This document shows, piece after piece, positions 8,200-18,897 of a stretch of 64,000 nucleotides of DNA; position 1 is the first letter of the stretch; the number at the start of each line of letters is the position of its first letter. Source of the DNA: G963677445 sp963677445 (GTDB lineage Bacteria > Bacteroidota > Ignavibacteria > Ignavibacteriales > Melioribacteraceae); NCBI GenBank assembly GCA_963677445.2, contig CAXXGF010000048.1:124001-188000 (forward strand), read 5' to 3'. The notes beneath the pieces were generated by a model, which saw only the letters and a program-made list of their open reading frames with translations, was not told where the DNA came from and ran no database searches. The position numbers and the translations under genes were made by a program.

Positions 8200-10696
8200 A
8201 TGAAAAGATTGATGATTTCTGTTTCCCTGCTGATATTTTTTAACTGCGGCGGTGATCTTTGGTCAGGAGAATCCTGAAAAGTTGTTTGAACTCAGCCTTG
8301 AAGAGTTACAAAATGTAACTGTTATTTCCGCCGGCAAACAAACCGAAAATATTATCGATGTCCCTTCAAGTGTGGTTCTCATAACACGCAAAGAAATAGA
8401 ACTGATTGGCTACCGAAAAATAGAAAATATACTTGAGGATGTTACAGGTTTTTATATTGTGGATGATTATGACGGACATGGCCAAAAATATGGCGTCCGT
8501 GGATATCTGGATGAAATGCCAAACAGAAAACTCCTCATACTTGTTGATGGGTCCCCCGGTTCAGATGAGTTATCCTTCGGCCCATCCTATTACGATGTGG
8601 GCGGCGCCTGTATCTGCAATTGACCGCATTGAAATAATTAAAGATCCCATGTCAGTAGTATATGGTACCGGCGCGTTTTATGGTATTGTAAATATTATTA
8701 CAAGGATGCCGGAACCAGCTATGCGGCCGCGTCTGCGGGAACCAGCGAATACTATGATTTAAGTCTGAGATACGCGCGGCAATATGATGAAAATCTTTCT
8801 TTTATTTTAAACGCGGGATACCAGCAAAGCCGGGGGCCTGACGTTCCGATGAGCGAATTAAAAACGGGTGAATATCCTCCTCAATGGGGAGTCGGTCCCG
8901 ATGAGAAGACCGGAGATAAACTATCAAGGACCATTAGTTTCATGGCGTTATCAACATCCTATAAAAATTTGGATGCTCACTTAAAATTCTCCCATTCAAT
9001 AAATCAGGGAATGTTTCTTTTCCCCCCTTCCGACAGAAGCCGTACATCCAATATGCAGATGTTCAATTTTTCAGCCGGTTACCGTTTTAATATTACCAAA
9101 AACTTTCCGGGCGGATAAAAACTGATTATCTCTCTCTTGTTGATAATTCCAATGAACAGTTTTTTAATGACACATTTTATGGATTCCAGATAATCAATTC
9201 GGAATTTACCGATCACGAAGTGAATCTTTATTATAATATTGATGAAAGAAAGCAGATCACCTTCGGCCTTTTTAACCGAACTTACCTGATTATTCCATAA
9301 GAAGTTAAATTCTACGTAACATGGCAAAATTTTTTTTTATTAAATCATCTGTCGTCCCTGGCGGGACTTTTAATTTCCTCTCTAATTTTATCCCCCACAA
9401 TGAATTGTGGGGCTATTGTCTGTCGTCCCTAACGGGACTTTTTCTAAATAATAATGATTAACTACAAGCAAATTTTAAATCAGATTAATTTGAATCCCGG
9501 CAGGGATGAAAGAAAATAGCCCCTATTTTCAAATAGGGGAAAATGTATAAAGAAAGGTAAATCAGTCCCGGCAGGGACGACAGAATTATTTTGGTTCCGG
9601 CTCGTCCGGTTCATTGATAAAATTTTTGATCTCCCCTCCTTCCTTAATCCCTCATTTGAAAACAATCATGAAATGCTGGAAAATCTATATATCAACAGTG
9701 CATTTTTTGCCCAGACCGATCTATCATTCGGCAGGTATTTTAGCTTTACAGGAGGTATCAGATTCGAATATCTTTCTCCTTTCGATTATTTTAAGGAACA
9801 AACTTATATCAGCGAAACAACAGATATTGAAGGAAGAACCATATATAAGGAAATTTATACAAAGACAGATGGCAGATACAACCGTCAGGAACTGGATTTT
9901 TTACCACGGGCAGCTTTAATCTTTACACCCGCGGATAATCATGCGCTTAAGTTAATGTATGGAAAAGCCATCGCGCTCCCTTCATTTTTCCATATTATCA
10001 AAAACCTTGGGAATCCCGACGCCGAATCGCTCGAACCTGAGTATCTGCAGACTATAGAAATTTTATACCGGTGGGGAATTATACCAGATTTAAACATCTC
10101 CCTGTCACTCTATAGAATTATGCTCAGCAACCTGATCTCCAGAATAATCAGAATCAATCCGGACGGCTCCGATTACCGCACCTGGAACGCGAATGCGGGG
10201 TGAAATGAAAACCAACGGTCTTGAATTATCCTTATCAGGTGAAATTACAGAAAAATTGAGATTCCATATTTCAGGTTCTTATCAGATTTCAAGAGATTTG
10301 CGGACAAATTTTGAAGATGTTGATATCGCATTCCCGCCACCTTTTTTGGTCACCTGAAAGTTATTTACCAGCCCTCAGAAAAAATGGTTTTCTCAATAAA
10401 GTCAAGATTTGTCGATAAAATGGCCGCCTATTATGATGAAGCTCCACTTGATCCTGCCGCCGGAATTTTTGCCTCCGCCGGCAGAATCGGACCCGATTCA
10501 CCCTCCTATTATGTTTTTGATATTAATATGCGTTTTGATGAGCTGTTTATGAACAATACTTTTATAAATCTGCATATCACCAACTTATTGAATAATCAGG
10601 TCAGGTATCCGGCATTTGTCAATAATACCTGGCATGGACAGAGGTTCGGTTGGAGAAATAAGAAATATTGTTCTTACCGCAGGATATAATCTTTAA
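8200..10696 (+). pseudogene. TonB-dependent receptor, multiply frameshifted and interrupted
   Basis: The pieces read in order as an outer-membrane receptor: a signal peptide (ATG 8200; frame lost in a T6 run near 8238); a plug domain (ELSLEELQNVTVISAGKQ, then VRGYLDEMP, LILVDG, DRIEIIKDPMSVVYGTGAF); beta-barrel strands (8750-9300 and 9600-10690); and a C-terminal end with ...NIVLTAGYNL, stop 10694-10696. The frame changes near 8238, 8605, 8720, 9115, 10200, 10345 and 10630, and a 235-bp palindromic element sits inside the barrel at 9349-9583. Such receptors normally import iron chelates, cobalamin or carbohydrates; here the preceding YfiR and HAMP kinase suggest a signalling-linked receptor. 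The insertion makes this the best-supported true pseudogene in the window. Confidence 0.85.
9349..9583. mobile_element. Palindromic REP/BIME-like insertion in receptor gene (235 bp)
   Basis: The ends are 20-bp inverted repeats (ctgtcgtccctggcgggact at 9349-9368; its complement with one mismatch at 9564-9583). Each half is about 95 bp, built as hairpin (gtccctNNcgggac), spacer, hairpin of four C / four G, then another gtccct-cgggac hairpin. The right half (about 9492-9583) is an inverted, diverged copy of the left (9349-9443). There is no coding capacity. It lies between segments encoding barrel strands of the TonB receptor, so it disrupts that gene. A target duplication is not obvious. Confidence 0.7.
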
Positions 10697-10810
10697 TTTT
10701 TCTTCGTAAAAAACAATGGATTATAAACTTTTTTATGAATATCCCGATAATTAATTCAGAATACTTCATATGTTCCTCCTGGTAATAGTAATACTTCTTT
10801 TATTGATAGA

Positions 10811-10840
10811 AAAACCCGGCGCTGCAGCCGGTTTTTTTTT
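10811..10840 (+). terminator. Rho-independent terminator after TonB receptor
   Basis: A hairpin ccggc-gctgca-gccgg followed by a run of nine or more T on the plus strand, 115 bp downstream of the receptor stop. The rest of the 365-bp gap to the next gene shows no coding signal. Confidence 0.75.
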
Positions 10841-11061
10841 ATTAATGCAATATTCAGATATTTTCCATATTTCAAAGAGGAAGCATTACTCCTTTCTAAG
10901 AATATTTATTCTCTTATTCTTCCGGTTTTTAACAAAACAGAATCATTGATTTGGTATTTGAAGAGAAATTACATATTTTCAAAATATATAATCAGAATTT
11001 TTTATTCTTTTTATATATCATGGTATTAGTCAGTTATAATCAGGAACAAGGGGAGTAAAGA

Positions 11062-12386
11062 ATGAAACTTAAAATTTTAATACCACTAACAGTTCTCTTT
11101 ATCAGTTTTTCACTGACTGCTCAGCAGGTCAGCAGCAGAGTCTCGGGCCAATGTATGGTTTGCCACAAAAATGAAAGCCCCGGGCTTTATAATCAATGGT
11201 ATAATTCAATGCATGCCCTTCATCAGGTAACCTGCATCGACTGTCACGGCGCTAATAAAGGAGATAAGGATGCTTTTTTCCACGAAGGGGCTTATATCGC
11301 CACATTAGTTACACCGAAAGATTGTGGAGGCTGCCATAAAAAGGAGGCGGAAGAGGTAGGGAAATCCTATCACGCCACAGCCGGGGAAATACTGGAATCG
11401 GCAGATGCCTATCTCGCTCACGTCGGAGGAGGAGCGCCAGTGGCTATAACAGGCTGTGAAAGCTGCCACGGAGCAAAAGTGATAATCGATGAAAGTTCGC
11501 CCAATAAACTTTCAAAGAAGTCGTGGCCAAATTCAGGAATCGGAAGAATTAATCCGGACGGATCAAAAGGATCATGCAACGCCTGCCATACGCGCCACAG
11601 CTTTTCAAAAGCACAGGCGCGGCAGCCCGAATCCTGTTCCAAATGTCACCTCGGACCCGATCATCCGCAGAAAGAGGTTTATGAGGAAAGCAAGCATGGA
11701 AACGCGTATTACACCCATAAAGAGGAAATGAATTTAAAAGCCGACAGATGGATAGTCGGGACAGATTATTTTGAAGCTCCTACCTGCGCCACCTGCCACA
11801 TATCGGCCACAAAAAAACAAAAAACCACTCATGATGTCGGCGCCAGGCTTAAATGGACTCTCCGTCCTCCGGTTTCCAAAACAAAAGATAACTGGAGTAA
11901 AAAGAGAGAGAATATGAAAGATGTTTGCGTGGCCTGCCATGGCAAAGAATTTGCCGAAGGTCATTTTTACCAGATGGACGCGACCGTCGAGCTATATAAT
12001 GAGAAATTTGCCAAACCCGCGACAGAGATCATCAAACTCATAAAAAGCAAAAAACTCCTGGAAGTTAAAGTCAACTTCGGCAACGAAATAGAATGGATGT
12101 ACTGGGAGCTCTGGCATCATGAAGGAAGAAGAGCCCGCCATGGAGCCGCGATGATGGGACCCGATTATACATGGTGGCATGGTATTTATGACGTCATTCA
12201 TAACTTCTATTTTGAGTTTATTCCGCGGCGCGTGAGTTTCACGATAAGGATGTTGATAAATATATCAACGATCTTTTTAAGTCAGATGAAATGCACCAGT
12301 GGCTCGGAAAATCAACTGAGGAATTAAAGAAAGCCATCAAATCGGGAGAATTACAAAAAAAGTACTCGAAACTGTTTAAGAAATAG
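11062..12386 (+). CDS. Octaheme cytochrome c, hydroxylamine oxidoreductase-like (one frameshift)
   Basis: A signal peptide followed by exactly eight CXXCH haem sites: CMVCH, CIDCH, CGGCH, CESCH, CNACH, CSKCH, CATCH and CVACH. The motifs YEESKHGNAYY, YFEAPTCATCH and WWHGIYDVIHNFYFEFIP are typical of the HAO/octaheme family that includes ammonia-oxidiser HAO and the reductive epsilon-HAO enzymes. One frameshift near 12225 splits off the C-terminus; the other frame continues AAREFHDKDVDKYI... to a stop at 12384-12386. An NapC-type gene begins 9 bp later, matching the haoA-haoC pairing in which a quinol-oxidising cytochrome feeds electrons to a periplasmic reductase. Likely substrates are nitrite or hydroxylamine, by family and context only. 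I cannot tell whether the family's catalytic cross-linking tyrosine is present. Confidence 0.82.
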
Positions 12387-12395
12387 GAACCCGCA

Positions 12396-13884
12396 ATGAA
12401 AGATAAATACTTAAATTTCATCAGGGCCGTTTCTGTTAACCGTTTGTCAAGGAGCGGGGTTGCGGTTACTACCTCCTCCTTTATAATATTTATTATGCTT
12501 GAGATACCCCGGCTTCTCGGTATTCTTACGAACGCGTACCTTGGATTGATAACTTACCTTACTCTTCCACTGATATTTGTTATCGGTTTGCTTTTAATTC
12601 CTGCCGGAATTTATGTTTATAAAAAAGAAACCGGTACAGGTTTCAGAGATTTGATCAGAAATAAACTTCCGGCAGATGAAACCGAAAAAAGATTTTCCGG
12701 TTCCAGAATATTTAATTTTATCGCTGTCCTTACATTTGTTAATGTGATCTTTCTGGGGCTGGCAAGTATGCGCATGCTTAGTTTTATGGATTCGCCGGTC
12801 TTTTGCGGCACCGCCTGCCATTCGGTAATGAGCCCTGAATGGATAACTTACCAGTCATCCCCTCACGCGAGGGTTAAATGTGTCGATTGCCATGTGGGTG
12901 AAGGTGTTGACGCCCTGGTTGATTCCAAGCTAAACGGCGCCTGGCAGGTGATTTCACTAACTTTCAATCTTTATAAACGGCCTATCCCTACCCCGGTACA
13001 TCAGCTTCGTCCGGCAAGGGAAACTTGTGAAAAGTGCCACTGGCCCGATAAATTTTATGGCGCGCGCCTCAAATCTTTTCAAAGATTCGGACTGGATAAA
13101 AATTCAACACCGGCATGGACTACTCTGAATCTGAAAATTGATTCGGGCGAAAAAACCGGTGAAGCGGGAATTCACTGGCATGTATCAAAAAGAATACAGT
13201 GTTGAATACAGCTCTGTGGATGATGAGCGCGAAGAGATAATGGGAATAAGAGTAATACAAGGTGACAAAGTATTAAAAACTTTCAAAAACAATTCTCTCC
13301 CGGTCTCTTCAGATGGTTTAAGCAGCATGAGGACAATGGATTGTGTCGACTGTCATAACAGAGCGACACATATTTATGAAGTTCCCGAACATGCTATCGA
13401 TGAAAAAATGTCGAGAGGTGAGATAAACCGAAAGCTGCCGTTTATAAAACGTGAAGGGCTATATGCTATTTCCCGCGGGTACTCTGATAAAGAAACAGCA
13501 AATCAATTAATTGATAATTATTTAAACCGCTTTTATTTTAATAATTATCCCGACATTGCCAAAAACAATTCCGAAGATATTGCAGTGGCAGTCACGGCGT
13601 TTCAGAAAATTTATAACCGTAATATTCATCCTGAAATGAATATTGAATGGGGTTCATATCCCGATCATTCGGGGCATGAAAATGGCGGCGGCTGCTTCAG
13701 ATGCCACAACAGGGATATGAAAGACAAAGAAGGCAAATCCCCTTCATACGACTGCAATTCCTGCCATTCAATTCTGGCTTATGATTCGGAAAATATCATG
13801 CAATTCCTCATGCCCCCCGATAAAAGTTCGAAAGATTCACTCATACATGAATATCTTCGCGCTGAATTTTTAAATGAAAAGTAG
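12396..13884 (+). CDS. NapC/NirT-type membrane multihaem cytochrome c (one frameshift)
   Basis: The N-terminus has hydrophobic segments (about residues 25-75 and 105-130), followed by haem sites CGTACH (the CX3CH variant), CVDCH and CEKCH. The frame shifts in an A5 run near 13185. The second segment continues with CVDCH, CFRCH and CNSCH, giving at least six haem sites over about 495 aa. NapC/NrfH-family proteins oxidise menaquinol and pass electrons to periplasmic reductases. It is 9 bp downstream of the octaheme HAO-like gene and surely co-transcribed. It is longer than classical NrfH/NapC (about 160-200 aa) because of an extra C-terminal domain. The function as haoC-like partner is inferred from context. 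Confidence 0.75.
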
Positions 13885-13993
13885 AATTCCCTGAAATTTC
13901 GCAGAGAAAGAATCAATATATTTTGATTCTTTCTCTTTTTTTTGATATAATATTACAAATTGTATTAAGGTATATCAATTATGCGGAGAGCAT

Positions 13994-14977
13994 ATGCCGA
14001 CAAACCTCCCTCCCGAGTTTTATGACGCCGACCGGAAATATCGTGAGGCCGCTACAAACGAAGAAAAAATTGCGGCTCTTGAAGAAATGCTTACTACCAT
14101 TCCCAAACACAAGGGAACCGACAAACTCAGGGCCGAGTACAGAAAAAAACTCTCCAAATTAAAATCGGTAAACCAGACAAAAAAACAGGTGAGCAGACAC
14201 GATTCCCATTTTGTTATTGAAAAGGAGGGCGCCGGCAGAATAATTGTGCTCGGGTCAGCTAATACAGGAAAATCTTCACTGATTAAAACATTCAGCCACG
14301 CGAGTCCGGAGATATCAGAAAATCCTTACACAACCTGGGTTCCAACTCCCGGCATGATGAATTTTGAAAATGTTCAGTTTCAGCTTATTGATACTCCCCC
14401 GCTCGACCGTGATTATCTTGAACCGGAATTTATAAATTTGATCAAATCTTCCGATCTGATAATTTTGATGCTTGACATTCAGGCTTATCCCCTTCAGCAG
14501 ATTGACCTGGATATAAGAGTGCTGAAAGAACATCATATAATACCGGAAAGCTTTAAACCTGATGAACCTGACAAAAGAGTAAGTTATATTCCTTTTATTA
14601 TTCTGGTGAATAAGGTTGACACTCCCGACCTGATGGATGAATTTGAGGTTCTTGATGAACTGCTTGGTGAAGATCATAAACTTATCCCATTTTCTTTAAA
14701 AAACAGGATAAATTATGACAAGTTGATGGAAAGCCTGCTCCGGACTATGAATATTATCAGGGTTTATTCAAAACCTCCTCACGAAGATGCCGATATAAGC
14801 CAGCCTTTCGTGTTAAAGACAGGAGACACTCTTGATGATTTTGCAAGTAAAGTTCACAGGGATTTTGCCGAACAGCTTAAAAGCGCACGGGTGTGGGGAA
14901 AAAACGTTTATGACGGACAACACGTAGGCCATGATTATATATTAAGCGATGGGGATATCATTGAACTGCATATTTAA
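13994..14977 (+). CDS. TGS-domain GTPase (Obg/DRG-like)
   Basis: 327 aa. A helical N-terminus is followed by a G domain with G1 GSANTGKSS (about residue 87), G3 IDTPP (about 131) and G4 NKVD (about 205), then a C-terminal TGS domain (about residues 260-327, ending DGDIIELHI). This arrangement matches bacterial relatives of the DRG/Obg GTPases, which usually bind ribosomes or RNA. DTPP in place of DxxG is characteristic of this subgroup. The gene is monocistronic; its last 4 bp overlap the 3' end of the convergent response-regulator gene. The cellular role is not established for this family. Confidence 0.8.
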   Translation: MPTNLPPEFYDADRKYREAATNEEKIAALEEMLTTIPKHKGTDKLRAEYRKKLSKLKSVNQTKKQVSRHDSHFVIEKEGAGRIIVLGSANTGKSSLIKTFSHASPEISENPYTTWVPTPGMMNFENVQFQLIDTPPLDRDYLEPEFINLIKSSDLIILMLDIQAYPLQQIDLDIRVLKEHHIIPESFKPDEPDKRVSYIPFIILVNKVDTPDLMDEFEVLDELLGEDHKLIPFSLKNRINYDKLMESLLRTMNIIRVYSKPPHEDADISQPFVLKTGDTLDDFASKVHRDFAEQLKSARVWGKNVYDGQHVGHDYILSDGDIIELHI

Positions 14978-16329
14978 TCCGGTTTTACAATTCCAAATTT
15001 TTGCATCTTCTTGAAAAGATTTGTCCTTTCAATGCCGAGTTCTTCAGCAGTTTTTTGAACCTGCCAGTTATTTTTTAAAAGCTTTTTAACAATCATTTCC
15101 TTTTCAAATTTTTCTTTAGCCTCCTTAAGAGTTGATGACCTTAACGAATTTATTTTGTGATGACTGCCGTTATTTTCCGAATTATAAAAATCCTCAAGGG
15201 TTATCTCATCTCCTTCAGAAAAAATGACAAGTTTTTCCATAAGGTTTTTTAATTCTCTGACATTTCCACGCCAATCCATTAACAACAACTGCCCCTCAAC
15301 CTGGGGACCGATATTCTTTTTGGGTTTGTTATAACTGAGGCAATGTTTCTCCACAAAATATTTTGCGAGAGGCATAATATCTTCTTTTCTCTCCCTAAGC
15401 GGGGGAACATGAATCTCAAATACATTAAGCCTGTGGAAGAGATCCTCCCTGAACCTGCTTTCTTCAATTTCCTCAGCAAGGTTTTTATTTGTCGCGGCGA
15501 TAACTCTTACATCTATTTTCCGGGGATGATCTTCCCCAATAACCTCAACTTCATTTTCTTCAAGCGCGCGAAGTAACTTTGCCTGCAGTATATAATCCAT
15601 CTCACCTATTTCATCCAGAAACAAAGTCCCGCCTTCCGATGCGAAAAATTTTCCTTTGCGGTCCTGTAAAGCGCCTGTAAAAGCTCCCTTTTTATGCCCG
15701 AAAAGTTCACTTTCCAAAAGCTCCTTCGGCACTGAAGCGCAATTTATCTTCAAATATGGTTTATCCTTTCTTTTACTATTGTGATGAATGGCCCACGCAA
15801 CCAGCTCTTTTCCGGTCCCCGTTTCCCCTGTTATCATTACTCTGGCTTCTGTCGGGGCAACTATTTTTATCCGCTCAATCAACTCAAGAAACTGGTCAGA
15901 TTTCCCGGTCATCCTGTAGTTCTCTTCCAGCTCCTTCAGATAATATTCCTTCTCATCCGAAAGAGTTTTTCGTTCTATCGCGTTTTTTATTGTTATTATC
16001 AACCGCTCTTCATCCAGAGGTTTTTCCAGAAAATCGTAGGTGCCGTTTTTTATCATCTCAATAGCTATTGGAATATTGCTCTGCCCCGAAATAGCAATAA
16101 CCGGCACACCCGGTTTAATTTTTAATATTTTTTTCTGCAATTCAACACCATTCAGCCCGGGCATTTTTACATCTGTAATTATCGTATCAAATTCATCATC
16201 CCTTATCAGTTCAAGGCTTTTAACCGGATTGGAAATCAGTGTTACATCAAAATCGTTAAGGACCAGTATTTTCTGAACTGACTTTAAAAATACCATGTCA
16301 TCATCAATCACGAGCACCCTTTTGTTCAT
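14974..16329 (-). CDS. Sigma-54-dependent response regulator (NtrC family)
   Basis: 451 aa with three domains. A receiver domain (residues 1-120) has IDDD, the phosphoacceptor in TDVKMPG (about 54) and the conserved lysine in EKPLDE. A sigma-54 AAA+ domain has Walker A GETGTGKE (about 167), the sigma-54-contacting loop GAFTGA (about 215) and Walker B LFLDEIGEM. A Fis-type helix-turn-helix occupies about residues 410-448. It activates promoters of the -24/-12 type from upstream enhancer sites. It overlaps the upstream kinase gene by 4 bp, so the two form a two-component operon. Targets are unknown; two -24/-12-like promoters with upstream dyads lie in this window near 39.1 and 39.7 kb. Confidence 0.93.
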   Translation of the reverse strand: MNKRVLVIDDDMVFLKSVQKILVLNDFDVTLISNPVKSLELIRDDEFDTIITDVKMPGLNGVELQKKILKIKPGVPVIAISGQSNIPIAIEMIKNGTYDFLEKPLDEERLIITIKNAIERKTLSDEKEYYLKELEENYRMTGKSDQFLELIERIKIVAPTEARVMITGETGTGKELVAWAIHHNSKRKDKPYLKINCASVPKELLESELFGHKKGAFTGALQDRKGKFFASEGGTLFLDEIGEMDYILQAKLLRALEENEVEVIGEDHPRKIDVRVIAATNKNLAEEIEESRFREDLFHRLNVFEIHVPPLRERKEDIMPLAKYFVEKHCLSYNKPKKNIGPQVEGQLLLMDWRGNVRELKNLMEKLVIFSEGDEITLEDFYNSENNGSHHKINSLRSSTLKEAKEKFEKEMIVKKLLKNNWQVQKTAEELGIERTNLFKKMQKFGIVKPD

Positions 16330-18833
16330 CCTTTTACTCCATTATTAGATTTTTTGTTTGATTTTCCTCTCGGAAGAAAAATTTTAACTGTAGTTTGTTT
16401 TCCATATTCCGATTCTATTTTAATAAGTCCGTTATTATCTTCAATTATTTTTTTAGCGAAAGCCAGACCGAGTCCGGTACCCTCCTTCTTTGTAGAAAAA
16501 TAGGGATCGAATACAGAATTGAGATGTTCTTTTTTAATTCCATTACCATAGTCGGTAACCGCAAGCAAAATATATTCAACTCCCTTTTCTTTAACCGGAC
16601 TACTATTTAGCTCAATTTCCCCTTGTCCGCCGAGAGCGTCAATGGCGTTTTCAATAATAATTTGTATCACTTCTATCAACTGCGATCTGTCAAAAAAAAT
16701 ACCTTCATCAGTAATTGTCGGGGAAACATAAATTTCAACTCCTTCATTGATATAGGCAGAAAATTTCTCTATTGAAGAATGAAGAATTTCTTTCAATGAA
16801 TGTTTATACTGTACTGTTCTTTCAAGATTGGTGATCTTCAATAAAGAAGATGTGATATTTTTAATTCTGCCAACCTCATTCTCTATTACATTTATATCAT
16901 CCGCAAGCTCTTCATCAATTTTTATTCCCCTTTTTTCAAGACGCCGGCTGAGCGCTCTTATATTCAAATTAATGGAGCCAAGCGGTGTTTTGATCTCATG
17001 CGCCAGTTTTCTCGCTGTATGTGACCACACCTTTAGCCTTTCATTTATTATATCTTCGGTCAGATCAGTTATTCTTATCATATATGCGATAACATAGCCC
17101 AAAAATGCTTTATAAGGAATAATTTCAATCTTACCCCTGAATGATTTTTTATCCAGAAAAAATCCCAGTTCCTTTTGAATTTTATCACCAGAACTTATTG
17201 ACTCTTCTACAAGTGATTCAATTTCATATAACTCTTTGAGCAGAACTTTAAAGTGTTCCCCCTTCTTTATCCCGTTTTTATTTATCAGTCCGGCAAATTG
17301 CTGGTTATAATTAATTAATTTGCCGTCGGAGTTTAACACAAAAAGAGCGGAACTGCTCTCCCTGATCAATAATAACATTGACCGTAAAATTGTTGTGAGC
17401 TTTTTTGCCGACAGATGGAGAAGAATAACAATTGAAAAAATTATCAAATTCAGAAGGAAATAAACAAGAAAACTATTCCACACAAATAATGATTCAACCA
17501 TTTCATAAATCTTTGTATCCCCCGCATTGCTGAGGGCTATTTCATCATTTCCGTTTTTCCCGCGCTTTCGGATTGTTATCCCCGGCTCTGGAACGCCCAT
17601 GGTTAATTGAGCCATTATTTTCAAACGCGTATCTGTCAGAAACAAATCATCCCCCCTTCTGAAAATTTTAAATTTTTGATTCTTGTAAATAAATGAATGT
17701 TGTGGCTGAAAACGCATTTCTCTGTACATATTTAATAACGAATCAACCAGAACAAACCGTGAATCATAAAGTTTTATAAATCCCTCATCATCCTGATCAA
17801 TTATTTGCGGCTCCGGCTCATAATCGAAGAAGTTAAACTTTCCGCGCTTTTTATTATTCATCTCCCGGGAATTAAGCAGCTCCATGCCAGATGAGTATTT
17901 ATAAAAACCACTCACGACCAAATCCCTTTTTGTATCATATTTAAGAAGGTATATTTCTTTTTCACCCTCATTATCATCAATATAGTATTCTATCTCGGCG
18001 CCGTTGCCTCCATATTGCCCTGCATATAATGTATCGAATTTGCTGCTGAATATCAGAAACCAGGCAGAATGATCGTGGAATCCGGTTGAATCGGGCTGGT
18101 TATCACTCGCTGCTGTGTGCAGTATTATTTCCGGAGAGCCGTCGCCATTAAGATCACTAATAGCGTTTTCTGAAAGCGCCGGGTTCGATTCAAGCCATAA
18201 GCTGTCGAGTATTGTTTTATTCCTGTAATCCAAAATCATCAGTCCGCGGGGATTCAGTGAATGTCCCGCCCCGAGTCCGAGTAAAATATCATTGTAACCA
18301 TCCCCGTTAAAATCATATATTTCACTGAAGAGTCTTTTAATATCCCATTTTTCCCTTTTGTTTAGATATTTTCTGCTTGTCAGGAAAAACCGGCGCAGAA
18401 TATATTCACGATCTTTGAAACTAATGATATTGAGAAAAAGAGAATCGGATTCAGGATTGATCATTACTATTTCTTTCTTATTATCACCATCCAGATCATG
18501 AAAGTTTAGATACCAGCTTTCTATTTTATTATTCCAGAAATTAAACTGCGCTAATGTTTCACCCTCCGAATTGTTTAAATGAAAATGATAATTTTTATCG
18601 GAATCATTATACATGTAACGAATTGATTCACTGTAATTATCCCCATCAAAATCAACAAACTGGAGATAACACAAGCTGTCAACCCCATAATTACCAATCT
18701 CTTCTACCTTTTTGAAATGATATGGCAGCCTGCCGGAGAAAAACAGCATAAACAGCAGCGCTGAAATCACCAGGGAAAAAAGAGTTAATACCCCATAGAG
18801 AGTCTTTTCAGATTTAATAATTTTTAAGTTCAT
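16326..18833 (-). CDS. NtrB-like sensor kinase with beta-propeller-like extracytoplasmic sensor
   Basis: About 835 aa. An N-terminal membrane segment (residues 15-35) is followed by a large extracytoplasmic region (about 40-450) with several FG-GAP/VCBS-like units (DFDGDNYSES, DLDGDNKKE, DFNGDGYNDI, DLNGDGSPEI). These calcium-loop-like repeats suggest a beta-propeller sensor. A second membrane segment (about 462-482) precedes a PAS-like domain, HisKA with H-box ARKLAHEIKTPLGSI, and HATPase_c with DYGNGIKKE and GTGLGLAFAKKI. I chose the ATG at 18833; a TTG five codons upstream is also open. It overlaps the downstream sigma-54 regulator by 4 bp and is clearly its cognate kinase. FG-GAP repeats are common in secreted proteins but unusual as a kinase input domain. 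Confidence 0.85.
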   Translation of the reverse strand: MNLKIIKSEKTLYGVLTLFSLVISALLFMLFFSGRLPYHFKKVEEIGNYGVDSLCYLQFVDFDGDNYSESIRYMYNDSDKNYHFHLNNSEGETLAQFNFWNNKIESWYLNFHDLDGDNKKEIVMINPESDSLFLNIISFKDREYILRRFFLTSRKYLNKREKWDIKRLFSEIYDFNGDGYNDILLGLGAGHSLNPRGLMILDYRNKTILDSLWLESNPALSENAISDLNGDGSPEIILHTAASDNQPDSTGFHDHSAWFLIFSSKFDTLYAGQYGGNGAEIEYYIDDNEGEKEIYLLKYDTKRDLVVSGFYKYSSGMELLNSREMNNKKRGKFNFFDYEPEPQIIDQDDEGFIKLYDSRFVLVDSLLNMYREMRFQPQHSFIYKNQKFKIFRRGDDLFLTDTRLKIMAQLTMGVPEPGITIRKRGKNGNDEIALSNAGDTKIYEMVESLFVWNSFLVYFLLNLIIFSIVILLHLSAKKLTTILRSMLLLIRESSSALFVLNSDGKLINYNQQFAGLINKNGIKKGEHFKVLLKELYEIESLVEESISSGDKIQKELGFFLDKKSFRGKIEIIPYKAFLGYVIAYMIRITDLTEDIINERLKVWSHTARKLAHEIKTPLGSINLNIRALSRRLEKRGIKIDEELADDINVIENEVGRIKNITSSLLKITNLERTVQYKHSLKEILHSSIEKFSAYINEGVEIYVSPTITDEGIFFDRSQLIEVIQIIIENAIDALGGQGEIELNSSPVKEKGVEYILLAVTDYGNGIKKEHLNSVFDPYFSTKKEGTGLGLAFAKKIIEDNNGLIKIESEYGKQTTVKIFLPRGKSNKKSNNGVKG

Positions 18834-18897
18834 CCCGATATACCGCAAAAATCAATCCACATTAAAAACCCAAAATAAGCAAAATTTTTCAATCAAC

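Noticed and set aside
9340..9590. CRISPR array from repeated gtccct...gggac units
   Set aside because: The repeats are palindromic, alternate in orientation and are irregularly spaced; there are no regular spacers. They form a REP/BIME-like element.
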